64,000 bases of DNA from Antedon mediterranea (Eukaryota > Echinodermata > Crinoidea > Comatulida > Antedonidae). A model generated the notes under the pieces. That model saw only the letters and a list, made by a program, of their open reading frames with translations, did no database searches and was not told the origin of the DNA. Shown here one piece after another: positions 1 through 12,274 of this stretch. Position numbers and translations under genes: made by a program. The stretch's first letter is position 1. The number at the start of each line of letters is the position of its first letter. The stretch is from assembly GCF_964355755.1 (NCBI RefSeq), contig NC_092680.1, positions 16,283,001 through 16,347,000 on the forward strand, read 5' to 3'.

Positions 1-15
1 TTTAGGGAGTTTCAG

Positions 16-2572
16 GACTGTTGTCTATGCTGCCTAAACCCAAGAGTGCAATGAGTAGTAGAATTCTTGTACCACATACCGTGTCACGAAAAAAACCACA
101 ACCATCAATACCAAGACCTAAACCTCAAACAAAACTCGCACCTCAAAGTACCAACACCACAGTAACTAGTGTTTTTGGTACTGATTATGGTAGTGATGAT
201 GATATAGGTGAAGAAGGTAGTAGTTTCTTTGCATTAGATGATAAAATGGTTACGATATTACCAGAGGTATCATCTTCAAGTATCAAACAATCAAGTTGTC
301 CTAAGAGTAAAACATTACCATCTAGTACTGTAAATACAGATCTACTTAAAGTAGATAGTGTTAAACCTTGTGCTGTAATAAAAACAGATGTTGTGCTGCA
401 GGAAGCATCAAGTAACGTTAAAGCAATCTCCACTAGCTCTGTGTCGTCAACGTCATCCGCACTATCCAGCCAATTACCAAGCACTTCACAAATAAACACT
501 AATGAACCCTTGACCCCAAATTCTACAACAGACTTTAAATCATCAAATGACATGGCTGATGCGCCACTCAGTTTCAGCAAAGCATATACTAGTACTGCCA
601 CTGGATATGGCCAGGTTACTTCAAGTTACTATGGTAGCTATGATTATAGTAGCAATTACTATGAGGAAGGTCAAAGTTCATATGAATATAATGAACCATA
701 CCAGGTAAATCGGTCTGTAAAAGTATTTTTACAACTTTATCCACTGTTTATTCTGTACCATTAGGGAGGTTTCGCAACCTTACAAATACGATAACGACAA
801 CGGATACATCACGCACACGTATACGTTTTTGTAAGCCAAATTATGACTGCGGTAAATTTGAGCGAAGCGCAGGTACGTGTTGCTTGGTGCTTGGCTGCCT
901 AGGCCTAGCGTAACATCAAAGCGAGTGAGGACTTTAAAAACTGCTATTTATCAAAATTGACCAGGCATTTTAGTAAATTACTTTCAATAAATCTATAATT
1001 ATATTATAATCATGAATAATTCCTGATTCAAATGCAAAATGTGTAAAATAGATTAAAACTATACTCGTTTTGTAGTTACGAATATGATTGATGATATTCG
1101 TCAACACGATTACGCTTTACGAATATGAAATGGGGATCAGCTCAAAAGTTTCACAAATGTGTGACCTATCCGTTTTCGTTATCGTATTCGTAAGGTTGCG
1201 AAACCTCCCTATTATTTTCAAATTGTGAAATTCTTTTTTATTAATTATTGTAGGATGTCGACGAATATAAATCATTTCCTGATAGTACCGAAGGTCAAAG
1301 TTCACAGTTTGGTAATATTCACGAGGATGCTGATGAGGTAACTCCATTTTTATTTTTATTCTAAGCTCCTTACCAATAGTAGAATAGTATATTCCCACCT
1401 TTTGAAGGCAAACTAGTCAAACTAGTTTGACAAAAAAAGTGTGATGTGTCCAAATATGGTAGGGATATGACCAAATATAGTAGTGATATGATATCATCAT
1501 GTCCATATATTATAGGCACATCACATTTTTGTTGCCATACTGTATAAAGTTTGATAGTGTAGACATAGCTTTAGTCTTCATCAGTGTATCTATGAATAGA
1601 TGGCTGTTGTGAACAGCACTGGTAGACCAAACTCAGTACCATTTTCATTTCAGTTGACCAAAAGAAAATGGATTACAGTAAAAATGTTAAGAGGCATTTT
1701 ATCTATTCCAGTATTAATTAGTTTAGTAAAATAAAGATTGGATTTGTGAAATCAGTTTTTGTTGTAACAGTTTAGAAAATTCTTTGGCAAGAAACAAAGT
1801 AAAGAAGATATAAATATGATTAGTATAAATGCTGATGATCAGACTGCTGGAAGCAATACAAGGGAAGCTCTACTAAAGACCATCTCAGAAGAAAAACAAC
1901 CAATGTCCTATTCTGTAAGTTACTAAGAATATTTAAATCTTGATCCTACTGGATTTATTTCCGAGAAGGCAATGTAATGATATGGTTAAGTCTTATATAA
2001 TTGTTCTGACATTACTTTTTCTTTGTTTTAGAAAAAGAAGAATTCTGATTTGCCATCGTCACAACAACGGCGGAAACATCAGATAACTTACCTAGCCTTT
2101 CAGGTAATCTATGTACAGTACATGAAACGATGATGATAAACGAAAAACATCATATGTGTTTGATGATAGCTCTAAAGCTATTTAAAACAAAATGTTCTTC
2201 ATTAATTATTCCACTGGTTAATCAATTCAATTTCTTTTATTTCGGAAATATTTCATCCATATAAAAAAGAAAAAGAAAAACAAATTTGTGTCATGTAAAA
2301 ATTCTTACTCTAACTACACAATACATTGTTGCCAAGGAGCAAATATTTTCCAACACATGCAACAAGAATATTACAACTATTTAACATACATTTCATACAG
2401 TAAAACTATATTTTTGCATATACTCATTTAAAAGAAGGGACGCCATGTTCAATAAACATGTTATGTTTTAATTACTTTTTCATAGGCAAAAGAAAGAGAA
2501 TTGGCTCTAAAAAATCAGTGGTCGCAAAATAGGATGACGCGGAAGCAAACTCAAGCTAAGTATGGTTTCTGA
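16..2572 (+). CDS. PRCC: PRCC homologue (proline-rich protein PRCC), last five exons; 5' end outside the window
   Basis: Exons read as 16-704, 1254-1337, 1771-1914, 2032-2103 and 2486-2572 (TGA), all with GT-AG borders and phase 0 joins; the first visible exon opens after TTTCAG with two bases of a split codon. About 357 residues are visible. The first exon encodes a Pro/Lys/Ser-rich low-complexity region opening with LLSMLPKPK, then FGTDYGSDDD and SFFALDD, then a Tyr/Ser/Gly-rich stretch. The last two exons give the diagnostic PRCC C-terminus: QQRRKHQITYL, AKERELALKNQWS and RKQTQAKYGF at the stop. In mammals PRCC is a nuclear protein linked to pre-mRNA splicing and to MAD2B nuclear localisation, and is the partner in PRCC-TFE3 fusions. 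The upstream start and N-terminus are missing only because the window begins inside the gene. Intron 705-1253 carries a MITE. Confidence 0.93.
761..1213. mobile_element. MITE-like terminal-inverted-repeat element, copy 1, in a PRCC intron
   Basis: The ends are inverted copies of GGGAGGTTTCGCAACCTTAC followed by a shared AATACGATAACG stretch; the repeat continues for roughly 50 bp per side. It is about 450 bp, AT-rich inside, and has no coding capacity. TA-rich bases flank both ends, so the target duplication is unclear. A reverse-oriented second copy (48081-50511) has the same interior with a LINE fragment inserted, so this is the intact short form. Confidence 0.85.
1407..1573. mobile_element. 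Short MITE with ACTATCAAAC / GTTTGATAGT ends
   Basis: It begins near CAAACTAGTTTGAC and ends GTTTGATAGTGTAGACATAG. Inside are paired words CCAAATATGGTAG and GTGTGATGTG with inverted partners. Fragments of the same family lie at 2778-2818 and 25949-26030, so it is a dispersed family. Confidence 0.65.
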
Positions 2573-3225
2573 ACTGGATGTGGCACAGAAGACACAGACT
2601 ATATTCTGCCCAGTTGTCTAGGTTCTCTACGGAGTTTAAATATACAGTTATACTGTACTTCAGATTTTTTTTATTTCATACGCATCCAACAGCAAGTAAC
2701 TCGTCAATTACAGGATGGAGAAACTATTTTATAATTTATCGTGTTTATAAACTAAGTTAGGGAGTGGAGTCGAGCACATCACACTTTTTTTGTCAAACTA
2801 GTTTGATAGTGTAGATATAAATAGTATGTAACTCTTAAATTAATGGTAGGCTTTATTATTAATGGTATAGAATACATATGTGCTTGTAGGCTGATAATCT
2901 GTGCTATTTTGAGCAGATAATCAGCAGTTTTATCTCCTCAAACTGTTTATATAGGAGTAAATCACTGGAGTTTTTGAATGACCAGTCGAATACGCCTATT
3001 GATTATCACGGTAGTAGACACACCAATATTTAGGGAGTTATTAAAACTGGCCCACAAATTTTAGATTTTGAAGATTTATACCCTATTAAAATTATTTATA
3101 AAAGTATTTTCCTTTTGTTTTTTGATTCATGCGTTACATATAAAACTAACATTTAATGTTTATCCTAAAATGTATGCAATCAAATCAATATTGGGACTCT
3201 GGATTCGGACAACCCATTCTGGTTG
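2573..3225. other. PRCC 3' flank; repeat scraps, no gene seen
   Basis: The stretch after the PRCC stop holds a partial copy of the repeat also seen at 36190-36760 (shared CTCGTCAATTA and TTTATCGTG words, 2690-2765) and a MITE terminus at 2778-2818. No clean AATAAA is seen close to the PRCC stop. Nothing else recognisable. Confidence 0.5.
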
Positions 3226-3685
3226 TAGTTGAGCACAGTGATAATAAATAGGATTTAGTTTAGCACTGTGCGCTACTATCCCATTTTGGTGGTACAGTAC
3301 TTGAGCACAGTGATAATAATAGGATTTAGTTTAGCACTGTGCGCACAGTGCTAAACTAGATCCTATTTATTATCACTGTGCGTAAGTACAATCAAAATGG
3401 GTATGGTAGCGCACAGTGTTAAACTAGATCCTATTCATTATCACTGTGCGCAAGTACAACCCAATTGATTATAGTGGCGCACAGTGCTAAACGAAATCCA
3501 ATTTATTATCACTGTGCTCAAGTACAAAAAAAATAGGTATAGTAGCGCACAGTGCTAAAACTAGATCCTTTTTTATTATCACTGCTCAAGTACCACCAAA
3601 ATGGGTATAGTATCGTAAAGTGCTAAACTAAATCCTATTTATTATCACTGTGCTCAATGATTAAGTTTACCACTGTGCGCTACAA
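3226..3685. repeat. Array of about seven palindromes bounded by GCACAGTG / CACTGTGC
   Basis: Each unit is about 40 bp: GCACAGTG, an AT-rich core containing AATAGGATTTAG or its complement, then CACTGTGC. Units are separated by short spacers such as AAGTACAAnCAAAATGGG. The first two face one way and the following ones the other; the switch is at about 3349, where two units abut, so the whole array is itself roughly an inverted repeat. Confidence 0.85.
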
Positions 3686-3984
3686 TACAAAATCTACAAA
3701 TAATTAGCCCTATTAACATGCTTATGATTGATTAATGATCATATTAATTTAATTTTTTTTTTACATGTTCCAAATTATTTGCAATTTGTTAGCTACCTAA
3801 AATAGTGGATTTAAATTAGTTGATATTGTATTTTCAAATATCGTTATAAGTTTATGTTTTTATTTAAAGCATAACGTTTATGACTTGATCTTGCATGAAG
3901 TTGATGATTGGATTTTAAAGCATAAAGTTGATAACTGAACTTCAGAGCTTCCATATGCCTGGTTCCAACTCCAGACGAAACACA

Positions 3985-5062
3985 AGGACCGTTGGGTCCA
4001 CTTGAGCACAGTGTATTAACATACGAAAAGATATTAAAATTCAGTGAGAATTGTTTCTATTTTATATCACTGTGCTCCACACTGGCGCCAAATTGTGTCC
4101 ACTTGAGCACAGTGTATTAACATACGAAAAGATATTAAAATTAGTGACTTATTTCTATTTTATATCACTGTGCTCGTATTAACATACGAAAAGATATTAA
4201 AATTCAGTAACTTATTTCTATTCACTGTGCTCCCCTGGCTCCAAATTGGGTCCACTTGAACACAGTGTATTAATACACGAAAATATATTAACATTCAGTG
4301 ACTTATTTCTATTTTATATCACTGCTCCCCTGGCGCTAAATTGGGTCCACTTGAGCACAGTGTATTAACATACGAAAATATATTAACATTCAGTGACTTA
4401 TTTCAATTTTAATTCACTGTGCTCCCCTGGCTCCAAATTGGGTCCACTTGAGCACAGTGTTTTAAATACAAAAATATATTAACATTCAGTGACTTATTTC
4501 TATTTTATATCACTGTGCTCCCTCCCCTGGCTCCAAATTGGGTCCACTTGAGCACAGTGTTTTAAATATGAAAAGATATTAAAATTCAGTAACTTATTTC
4601 TATTTTATATCACTGTGCTCCCCTGGCTCCAAATTGGGTCCACTTGAGCACAGTGTTTTAAATATGAAAAGATATTAAAATTCAGTAACTTATTTCTATT
4701 TTATATCACTGTGCTCCCCTGGCTCCAAATTGGGTCCACTTGAGCACAGTGTACCTGCAGTGTATTAACACACGAAAATATATTAACATTCAGTGACTTA
4801 TTTCTATTTTATATCACTGTGCTCCCCTGGTGCAAAATTGGGTCCACTTGAGCACAGTGTAGGCCTATTTATTAACATACGAAAAAAGATATTAAAATTC
4901 AGTGACAGTTGTTTCTATTTTATATCACTGTGCTCCACACTGGCGCCAAATTGGGTCCACTTGAACACAGTGTATTAACATACGAAAAGATATTAAAATT
5001 AGTGACTTATTTCTATTTTATATCACTGTGCACCATCAGTGCTAAATTTGGTCCACTGAACC
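3985..5062. repeat. Tandem array of about eleven 96-110 bp units ending in GAGCACAGTG / CACTGTGCTC
   Basis: Each unit reads TTGGGTCCACTT, GAGCACAGTG, a 60-70 bp AT-rich core (ACGAAAAGATATTAAAATT, then CAGTGACTTATTTC), CACTGTGCTC, then CCCTGGCTCCAAA into the next unit. Unit starts lie near 4004, 4105, 4258, 4353, 4450, 4550, 4646, 4742, 4850 and 4963, with one short unit near 4174. It shares its terminal 8-10 bp with the array at 3226-3685 but has a different core. Confidence 0.9.
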
Positions 5063-6368
5063 AGTTACCGTAGTACTATTTCTATTTCGGAAGTAAATAA
5101 AGGCATAAATGGCGCTCCGTAGAAGTAGAGAATGCTCCAGCAGTCAGAATGACGCTCTCTGAAATATCCTCTAAACATCTGATTTTTTCTATGTTATACT
5201 GTATTTAATTTGATTGTTTTCGGTATGTATAATGCATAGGTGTAAATAATTCGACCACAGCTAGTCTAGCTATATCTAGACTACTAGGCCTAGGCTAGTA
5301 GTAGTAGGACGTAGGCCTAGACTCAGCTAGAAAAGGCCTAGGCCTAGGCTAGGCTAGATAGGCCGGTGAACAGACGGGGATCCGAACAGACGATCGGGGC
5401 CACGGACGACCGGGATCATTATTGAGCCGATCGGTCCCATTTTTGTATGTGCCCGATCGTCTTATACTTTTGGCCCGATCGTCCCGGGCGTTGAACCCGA
5501 ACGTCCACAAAGTTGGGCCTGAACGTCCGCACGCGTTTGTACCCGATCGTCTTAAAATACTAATCGGTCAACTCGGCCCCATCCATTAATTAAAGTATGT
5601 TACATGTAATGCAAAAAGTGCTATAGTATTAGCATAGAGATATTATAGTGAATCTCTATGGTATTAGTAATACTAGTTAATATTATAATAGCAGGATTAG
5701 TAAGGTTAGGCCTAGCGCCATTTTTTATTAAAAGTGTTCATATCTCCGTGAAGTTGATTAGTGTTTATTGCCGTAGGTCTACACATAGGCTTAGACAATA
5801 AAACGGATAATTCAATAGACAATACAATTTTTTTTGTTTAGTTGATGTAGGCCTATAATTATTAGTTAGTTGTGATGTTAGTCTCAGTATGTGTTTGTTA
5901 AATTAGGCCTATATTTTGACGCAAACAAGGATGTTTCCAGAATGAATCAAATATTCTTAGATATACCTATATTCGATAGATATTATTAGATTACAGTTAA
6001 AAAAAAATGTATTTATAAAAAATAATATATTTATAACAATATCAATTCGCTTCGCTTTTTGCATTCCAGAGCCGAGTTGGATCGAATGCACTTATAATAT
6101 TATAACCTAGAGTGTATATGTTTTTTTAGTGCACTACCTGACTGACGGACAATCGCTCATCATTAGAGACGACCAGAAGACATTTTTGTTAATAATTACG
6201 GTAATTAAATTTCTTTTTATTTTTTCAAATCTTCTACATCACAGACTAACACAAACTTTAAAACTAACTTAACAAAGAACTCTACTTGTTCTTCTATTCA
6301 TTCATTTTATTTAACCAATAAAAAACATTCTAATGGTGTTTCTTATAAATACAGGTTAATTAAAGAAA
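5063..6368 (+). promoter_or_regulatory. 5' flank of the repeat-protein gene; local CpG-rich patch
   Basis: Around 5340-5620 the sequence becomes unusually CpG-rich for this window and repeats CCCGATCGTC at about 5452, 5473 and 5542, with relatives near 5386 and 5430. A promoter or CpG-rich upstream region for the gene starting at 6369 is possible but not shown. An acceptor-like TACAG at 6354 suggests a noncoding leader exon upstream. No ORF of note. Confidence 0.3.
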
Positions 6369-8144
6369 ATGGACAACACAAGAATTTCCAAATGTAGGAG
6401 TTCTGAGAGGTTAAAAAAGAAACAAAGTTATGTCTTTCAAATGCCAACTACAAGAGAATACCTTGCCACAATTGATAAATATACACCAAGAAAGTCAATT
6501 TCAAGTTTAAGGCCACGGAAGCTTATCAACAGCTTTATTCCTGAGTAAGTTTACTTACGCATAATAGTTTGTTGCATGCCTTCTGCCAAAGAATAAGTCT
6601 GGTCAACCGGTAAGGAAATTCTGGTAGATTCGTCTACTTTCATTATTTTATCACTAGGATAAATACATTTTAACACTTTTAAGTACAGTAATCTAATAAT
6701 ACAGAAAGCATTATTCAAAGTTAATTGTTTTAGATTGCTTGTTATCAATCAAAGTTGTTGCTTTCTCTTTTGCAGAAGAAACCGGTACAACAACAGTGAT
6801 GGTCTAGTATTAAGTGAAGATGATGACGAATTGCTGGAGTTTGTCAAATACTCAAGTGAATCAGATGACTGGGAAATATTGTATGAAGAAACCAATAAAT
6901 CTGTAACAAAACGGAAATGTAAACAAATAAGTGGGAAAAGAAAATCACTTTGTTTGGGAAAAATTTATGAAAAATCTGGTAATTCGATTAAGCAAACAAA
7001 TTACAAACTCAGGAAAACATCTAGAAAAAGCAAGCCATCAGTTGTTTGTCGTAAAGGAAGAAGATTAAATTCACATGCACAGTCAAGTTCTTCAGATGAA
7101 AACATCCGGGTAGAAAATATTACTATAAATACGAGACGAAGAAGAATAAAATTGTTAAAACAATTAAGTTTGTCAGATGAAGAAGACCATGTATTGGAAA
7201 ATATTAGTGCAAGAACAAGACAAAGAAGATTAAAATTACAAACACAGTCATCAAGCTCATCACAGGAAGAGGACCTTGTAGAGGAATTTACATCACCAAA
7301 AAGCCGTAAAAGATTAAAATTGCAGACACAGTCAAGTTCATCTGATGAAGAGGACCATGTAGTGGAGAATATTAGTGCAAGAACAAGACACAGAAGATTA
7401 AAATTACAAACACAGTCATCAAGCTCATCAGAGGAAGAGGACCTTGTAGAGGAATTTACATCACCAAAACGCCGTAGAAGATTAAATTTGCAGACACAGT
7501 CAAGTTCATCTGATGAAGAGGACCTTGTAGAAAATATTGGTGCAACAAAAAGACAAAGAAGATTAAAATTGCAGACACAGTCAAGTTCATCTGATGAAGA
7601 GTACCTTGTAGAAAATATTGGTGCAACTAAAAGACAGAAAAGATTACAATTACAAACACAGTCAAGTTCATCTGACGCAGATGACCTTATGGAGACTATT
7701 AGGGAAAAAAGAAGACATAATAGGCCTAGAATAAAATTACAGACACAGTCAAGTTCATCTGATGAAGATGACCTTATGGAAGCTATTAAGAAAAAAAGAC
7801 ACAGAAGATTAAAATTACAAACGCTGTCAAGTTCTTCTGACGAAGATGACCTCATGGAGACCATTAGGAAAAAAGGAAGACATAGTAGGCCTCGTACGAA
7901 ATTGCGGACACATTTAAGTTCCTCTGATGAAGATGACCTTATGGAAGCTAATAAGAAAGAAAGACAGAGTAGAATTAAATTACAAACACAGTCAAGTTCA
8001 TCAGAAAAAGAAGATATTGTAGAAGCTATTAGTAAGGAAAGAAGATCTACCAGAATAAAGGCAAAAGAAGATACGTCTGATATTGTGGAAAATATCAGTA
8101 AGAAAAGAAGATCTAGCAGAATAAAATTGCAGACACAATTTTAG
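6369..8144 (+). CDS. Unrecognised Ser/acidic-Arg/Lys tandem-repeat protein, two coding exons, about 514 aa
   Basis: Exon 1 is 6369-6544 (ATG in good context, GAAAATGG; donor GTAAGT), exon 2 is 6776-8144 after TTTTGCAG; the split codon GA|A joins in frame. Residues 1-59 are basic and unlike the rest (REYLATIDKYTPRKS). Residues about 60-85 are acidic (SEDDDELLEF). From about residue 140 to the end come roughly 13 units of 26-29 residues: SSSSDEED, a short LVENI/LMETI segment, an Arg/Lys-rich run, then KLQTQ. The Ser-acidic blocks fit casein kinase 2 sites and the basic blocks fit nuclear localisation or nucleic-acid contact; both are inference. The stop comes from a small indel inside one more repeat, so the ancestral protein was probably longer. 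I do not recognise a family. Confidence 0.7.
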
Positions 8145-8860
8145 TTCATCTGAGGAAGATGACCTTATGGATTAAGAAAAAGAAGCAGAGCAGAATTAAA
8201 TTACATCAGAAGAAAATGACCTTATGAAGATTAGTAAAAAAAAGTAGTAGTAGGCCTAAAATAACAGTTCATTTGATGAAGATGACCTTTCAAAGAATTT
8301 TACATCACCAAAAAGACAAACACGGTCAAGTTCAACTGACGAAGATAACCATATGGAAACTATTATGAAAAAAGGAAGACATAATAAGCCTAGAATAAAA
8401 TTGCAGACACACAAGTTCATCAGAAAAAGAAGATATTTTGGAAAATATTAGTAAGAATCTGATGACCTTATGGATTAAAAAAAAGGGCGAGGTAGAATAA
8501 AATTACGAACATAAGAAAAAGAAGTCATTGTGGACAATATTGTTAAGAAAAGAAGATCTATAGTTAGAATAAAATTGCAGACACAAGGCCTAAAGTTACT
8601 AATAAAGAAACGATTAGTGTGAAAGAAAGGCCGAACACAATAAAACACAGTCGAGATCATTTGAGAAAGAAGATATTGTGGAAACTATTTGTATGAAAAG
8701 AAAGTCTAGCAGAATAAAACTGCAGACAAAAGGCCTAAAGAGTTACTCATGAGGAAACGATTAGTGAGAAAGAAAAGCCGAAAATAATAAAATTGCAATC
8801 ATTGTTGAGGTCGTCAGAAAAAGAAGATATTGAGGAAGAGATTACCATTACATAAATAAA
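8145..8860 (+). pseudogene. Decayed continuation of the acidic/basic repeats
   Basis: Directly after the stop the same repeat DNA continues (TTCATCTGAGGAAGATGACC, AGAATAAAATTGCAGACAC and relatives) but in shifting frames with many stops. This is a degenerate tail of the repeat tract of the gene before it, or its 3' UTR. No open frame longer than about 60 codons follows the repeat phase. Confidence 0.65.
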
Positions 8861-9040
8861 AAGAAAAGTACATATAGCATCTGGTGAAATGTGTTTACCA
8901 GTAACACAGCTGGATGTGAATCGCCTTCACGTCGCAAAAAGCAGACGTTGGGACAATTTAAACGTTTGTCATACACTAAATACACTAAGGAAAAACACAA
9001 ACGCTCTATCGCTTCAAAATGTATTTTGCCATACTTTTTA

Positions 9041-9105
9041 GTCGCGTGCAACGCGACTCTACAGCTAACTATGTCGGTCGGCCGGTTGGTCGGTAAACAC
9101 TAACT
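9041..9105 (-). mobile_element. Terminal scrap of the GACAGACC-rich 0.8-kb repeat
   Basis: GTCGCGTG, CGACTCTA and CTATGTCGGTCGG in order match the reverse complement of the right end of the elements at 36813-37617 and 38201-38994. Only about 60 bp remain. Confidence 0.65.
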
Positions 9106-9792
9106 TGAGCACGCGACTGCAGCCATGTATATGGCCTTGTTTTTAAACATGTACAAATTTTAAAAAAACCCAGCAAAACAAAAATTGATTCAGGCCTGAT
9201 CTCTAAATATGCTGTACGTTCCATTGCTTATGTCCATTATCACAACATACAATCATCATCATAACCTCGATTCCGCCTTTACTTGTCACATCACACTCTG
9301 TAGCTTAAAGTCTTGGCACAGCCTTTTGAATATAATGCGCAATACACAAGGCCCAACCTCACCCAAGTCATGTGACTCCACATGTGAACAAGTTTTCTGT
9401 TCCATTTTATAATAATTAAAGACACTTTCCCTACAAGTGGTTTGTAATCGTTTTGTAAAATGATGCATACAGTCTAACTTTAAACATTAACATTAAACCA
9501 GTTCATTCATTGTGTTATATGTAAAAACCTTTTTTTTTAATAAAATGTAGTTTGTTCCCTTAAATTAAACATGAAACCATGTTTTTAATATAATATTGTG
9601 AATATATGATATATATGAAGATACATTATAGGCTTAATGTATACATTATTAAATTTAAAACAGTTATTATAAGTAAATCATAAGAAGCAAGAACTATCAA
9701 AGTCGAATAAATTGTCAGAAGAAATTATAATTATGCACTGTAAAAATATTAAGAAAATAATAAAACATTAATTTATATGCTACAATATTTTT
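9106..9792. other. Intergenic, no gene seen
   Basis: AT-rich sequence between the repeat-protein tail and the duplicated ncRNA block. Short ORFs here show no family signal and no repeat structure that I can read. Confidence 0.5.
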
Positions 9793-10383
9793 TTATCTTT
9801 GACAAACAAGAATTGCATGTTTATAGTTTTTTTTATAAAGAAACAAGTTCAACGTAGGATCGAAATCTAGAAAATACCTTTTTTTTTCACGCTTTCAGTG
9901 AATTTTTATCTAATTAGATGTCTATTTTTATGGCTGAATAAAATATATCTTTGCAACAAATGATTAAAAAATTAAGAATTATAATACAGTGTAGTATGGA
10001 TATAAAGGAAAGTCATGCTTTTATATTATTAAAAAGACGTTACAGGTAAACCGCGCATTATAATATTATTTGTAACGTCATCACTCTATGACGATTTCTG
10101 CACATGCGTATTTTGGATCAATCGGCGAACTTGGAAATTACAAATATTGCATTGAATTCCATCATTGTTGTTAAATTGTACTCAATAGCGACACAAATTG
10201 TATATGAATATTTATATGTTTGTTTATTTGGTTACTGAATTAAAAATAATTTGCTTTTTAGACGCCTTGTCTCTGCCTAGGCTTAAAAACAAAATTAATT
10301 ATGCTGTACATTTAGTAACATCCAAATTATTATTAAGTAATGGTATTGTTATAGTCCCACAAATAAAAATAATACTGATAATT

Positions 10384-10425
10384 TGCGAATTGAATAATCA
10401 CTGTAGACAAATACAATCATTAAAC
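10384..10425 (+). promoter_or_regulatory. Proximal promoter element of ncRNA unit A (PSE/TATA-like)
   Basis: TGCGAATTGAATAATCACTG then an AT-rich ACAAATACAATCATTAAA. The TGCG begins 53 nt before the unit's 5' pairing segment, the same distance as in units B, C and D. This layout resembles external promoters of snRNA-type polymerase III genes (proximal element near -50, AT box near -25). Confidence 0.6.
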
Positions 10426-10433
10426 TAAGCAAG

Positions 10434-10612
10434 GGTGCCGACACTTTGTTGCGGTACTTCTGCTTGTTAAAATGTTGCCATGTCACGTGTCGCCAAGGAA
10501 TTTCACACTTCCTCGGAGTAGCGTGATGGGCTTCAATCAAAAGCTTTACAAACTAAATTTATCCAAGGTCTATGATACTTGCAGGAGGCTCCAGTGAAGT
10601 GTTGGTTTTTTT
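10434..10612 (+). ncRNA. Structured ncRNA unit A, probable polymerase III transcript, class unknown
   Basis: About 175 nt. The 5' segment GCCGACACTT (10437-10446) pairs with AAGUGUUGGU near 10597-10606, directly followed by a run of seven T that would end polymerase III transcription. A second helix pairs CUUCUGC (about 10458-10464) with GCAGGAG (10581-10587). Between them a hairpin forms from UCACG with CGUGA and an inner AGGAA with UUCCU. The words ACACTTTGTTGCGGTACTTC and AGGAGGCTCCAGTGAAGTG are almost identical in unit C. There is no usable ORF and no internal A/B box, which argues against a tRNA, SINE or vault RNA. Not recognised as U6, 7SK, RNase P, MRP or Y RNA, but a database covariance search was not possible. 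Confidence 0.6.
10606..10612 (+). terminator. T-run after unit A
   Basis: Seven T residues at the end of the 3' pairing strand; a typical polymerase III stop. Confidence 0.5.
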
Positions 10613-12224
10613 ATTTTTATGTTCAGTGCTTTCAAAATGTAATTAAGTATGCCATATACAAACTATTTTTTGTGGCGTGAAACACCACTTTTATTCTTTC
10701 AGTATTAATGATCAATTATACACTTTAATCATACATATCTGTTCATTCTACATCTGTTTGTTATGCAATTTTTTCTTTGTTAATTTAATAACAAGATCAA
10801 TTCAATTTATTAGTAATATATTTGTAAATTTTAAAATGTTAACATTTCTTTTCCAGTTATCCTCTTTACATAAAATACTATGAGCCTGTATAGGTCATTA
10901 TTAAACTTTTTTTTTTTGTATGCAATGTTGATAATTCGTAGGTCTGTTATTGGTTATTGTAACAATTTTCCAATTTGTTTTCTTAAGATTTTATCTGTAC
11001 AGCAGTATTAAAACATGGCCTAAATACGAGGCAAACCACATAAATAAATAATGTTTTACAAATGATACATGTAAAAACCTACTTCGTTCGTATTGGCCAA
11101 GAAAGGTTAACAAATGCAATTATTCGTCATTTTTTCGCGACTAATCGTTACCCAAAAACTATTGGACATCTGAACTAAAATCAAATTGTTGCTTTCTTTT
11201 GACCAAAAGGTATACACAAATAAAAATCGCCTTTCTTCCTTCATTTTCGCCATATTCATTGAAAAGTTCACAGTGAAGTGAATCGTGTATAGTAGATCAG
11301 CTGTGACAGAGAAAATTAGAAATCGGATCGAAAATGTAAGCAAAAACTGGCTTTATAGATTCAATGCAAATAACCTTTTATTTTGTTTAGGTATTTTAAT
11401 GTTATTACTGATATAATTTATTATTTGTTTTACCCTAGGATCGCTTGTTATTTAAAAAATTGATACATAATAGGCCTAATATATTAGGCATCATTATGTC
11501 CATTTATTAGTAACTTAAAAGTTTATTATTAAGAAACTGACGCACAATATATTATACATTCATATGCAGGAGTCCAGTTAATAGTAACATATAAGTTGAT
11601 TATTATAATAATACAAGTACGATGTAATATTTCGATGAGAAGTTGATCCTAAAAAAAGCGGGATTACTCTGCAAACAGTGTGAATACATTGATCAGTCAA
11701 TCTATCTCAACTGTTCCGCACTGTTCAGAGTGCCCTGTCGATCCACTGTGCGTTGTATATTCATAGCGCTGACCGGGATTCGATATTTATTTTAGTACAT
11801 AAGTTGGGACCCCTCATGAAACGTCAAATTGGCGTATCTCAATCTCATTGACCGGATGCCGGAGAGTCATGTCGAATATTCCCTTGACGTGAATCGATGA
11901 TATTTGTTGCACATGCGTAGTTCAGAACCACTTGCTGTATTTGGAATTTCCAGATTATTAATTTTGGATCATTATTTTCGACATAATAGCCTACGCACAA
12001 TAGGCCTACGTCGTGTCCGTAAAATGTTATGAATATGTATGTGAGCTTTTCTTTTCCTTCCTAACTTTTCACAATATTGAATTATTGTTTTACAAGTGAA
12101 ATAGGTAATATAGGCCGCTCACAGAATAGGTATATGACGTCATTGTATCATTTGAGTCCCCTATTATATGCTACAAATTAAGCTTCAATGAAATGATTTG
12201 AAATATGAAATGACACTGAATACG

Positions 12225-12266
12225 TGCGAATTGAACATTTAAGATACATAAATACGATTTTTAAAT
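12225..12266 (+). promoter_or_regulatory. Proximal promoter element of ncRNA unit B
   Basis: TGCGAATTGAACATTTAAG then ATAAATACGATTTTTAAAT, with TGCG 53 nt before the 5' pairing segment. Same arrangement as units A, C and D. Confidence 0.6.
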
Positions 12267-12274
12267 CAATTGAT

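Noticed and set aside
3226-5062. CRISPR-like array
   Set aside because: Units are palindromic with similar cores rather than identical repeats with unique spacers, and the host is a eukaryote.
7001-7864. 287-codon open frame on the - strand
   Set aside because: Mirror of the acidic/basic repeats of the real + strand gene; open only because the repeat lacks stops in that frame.
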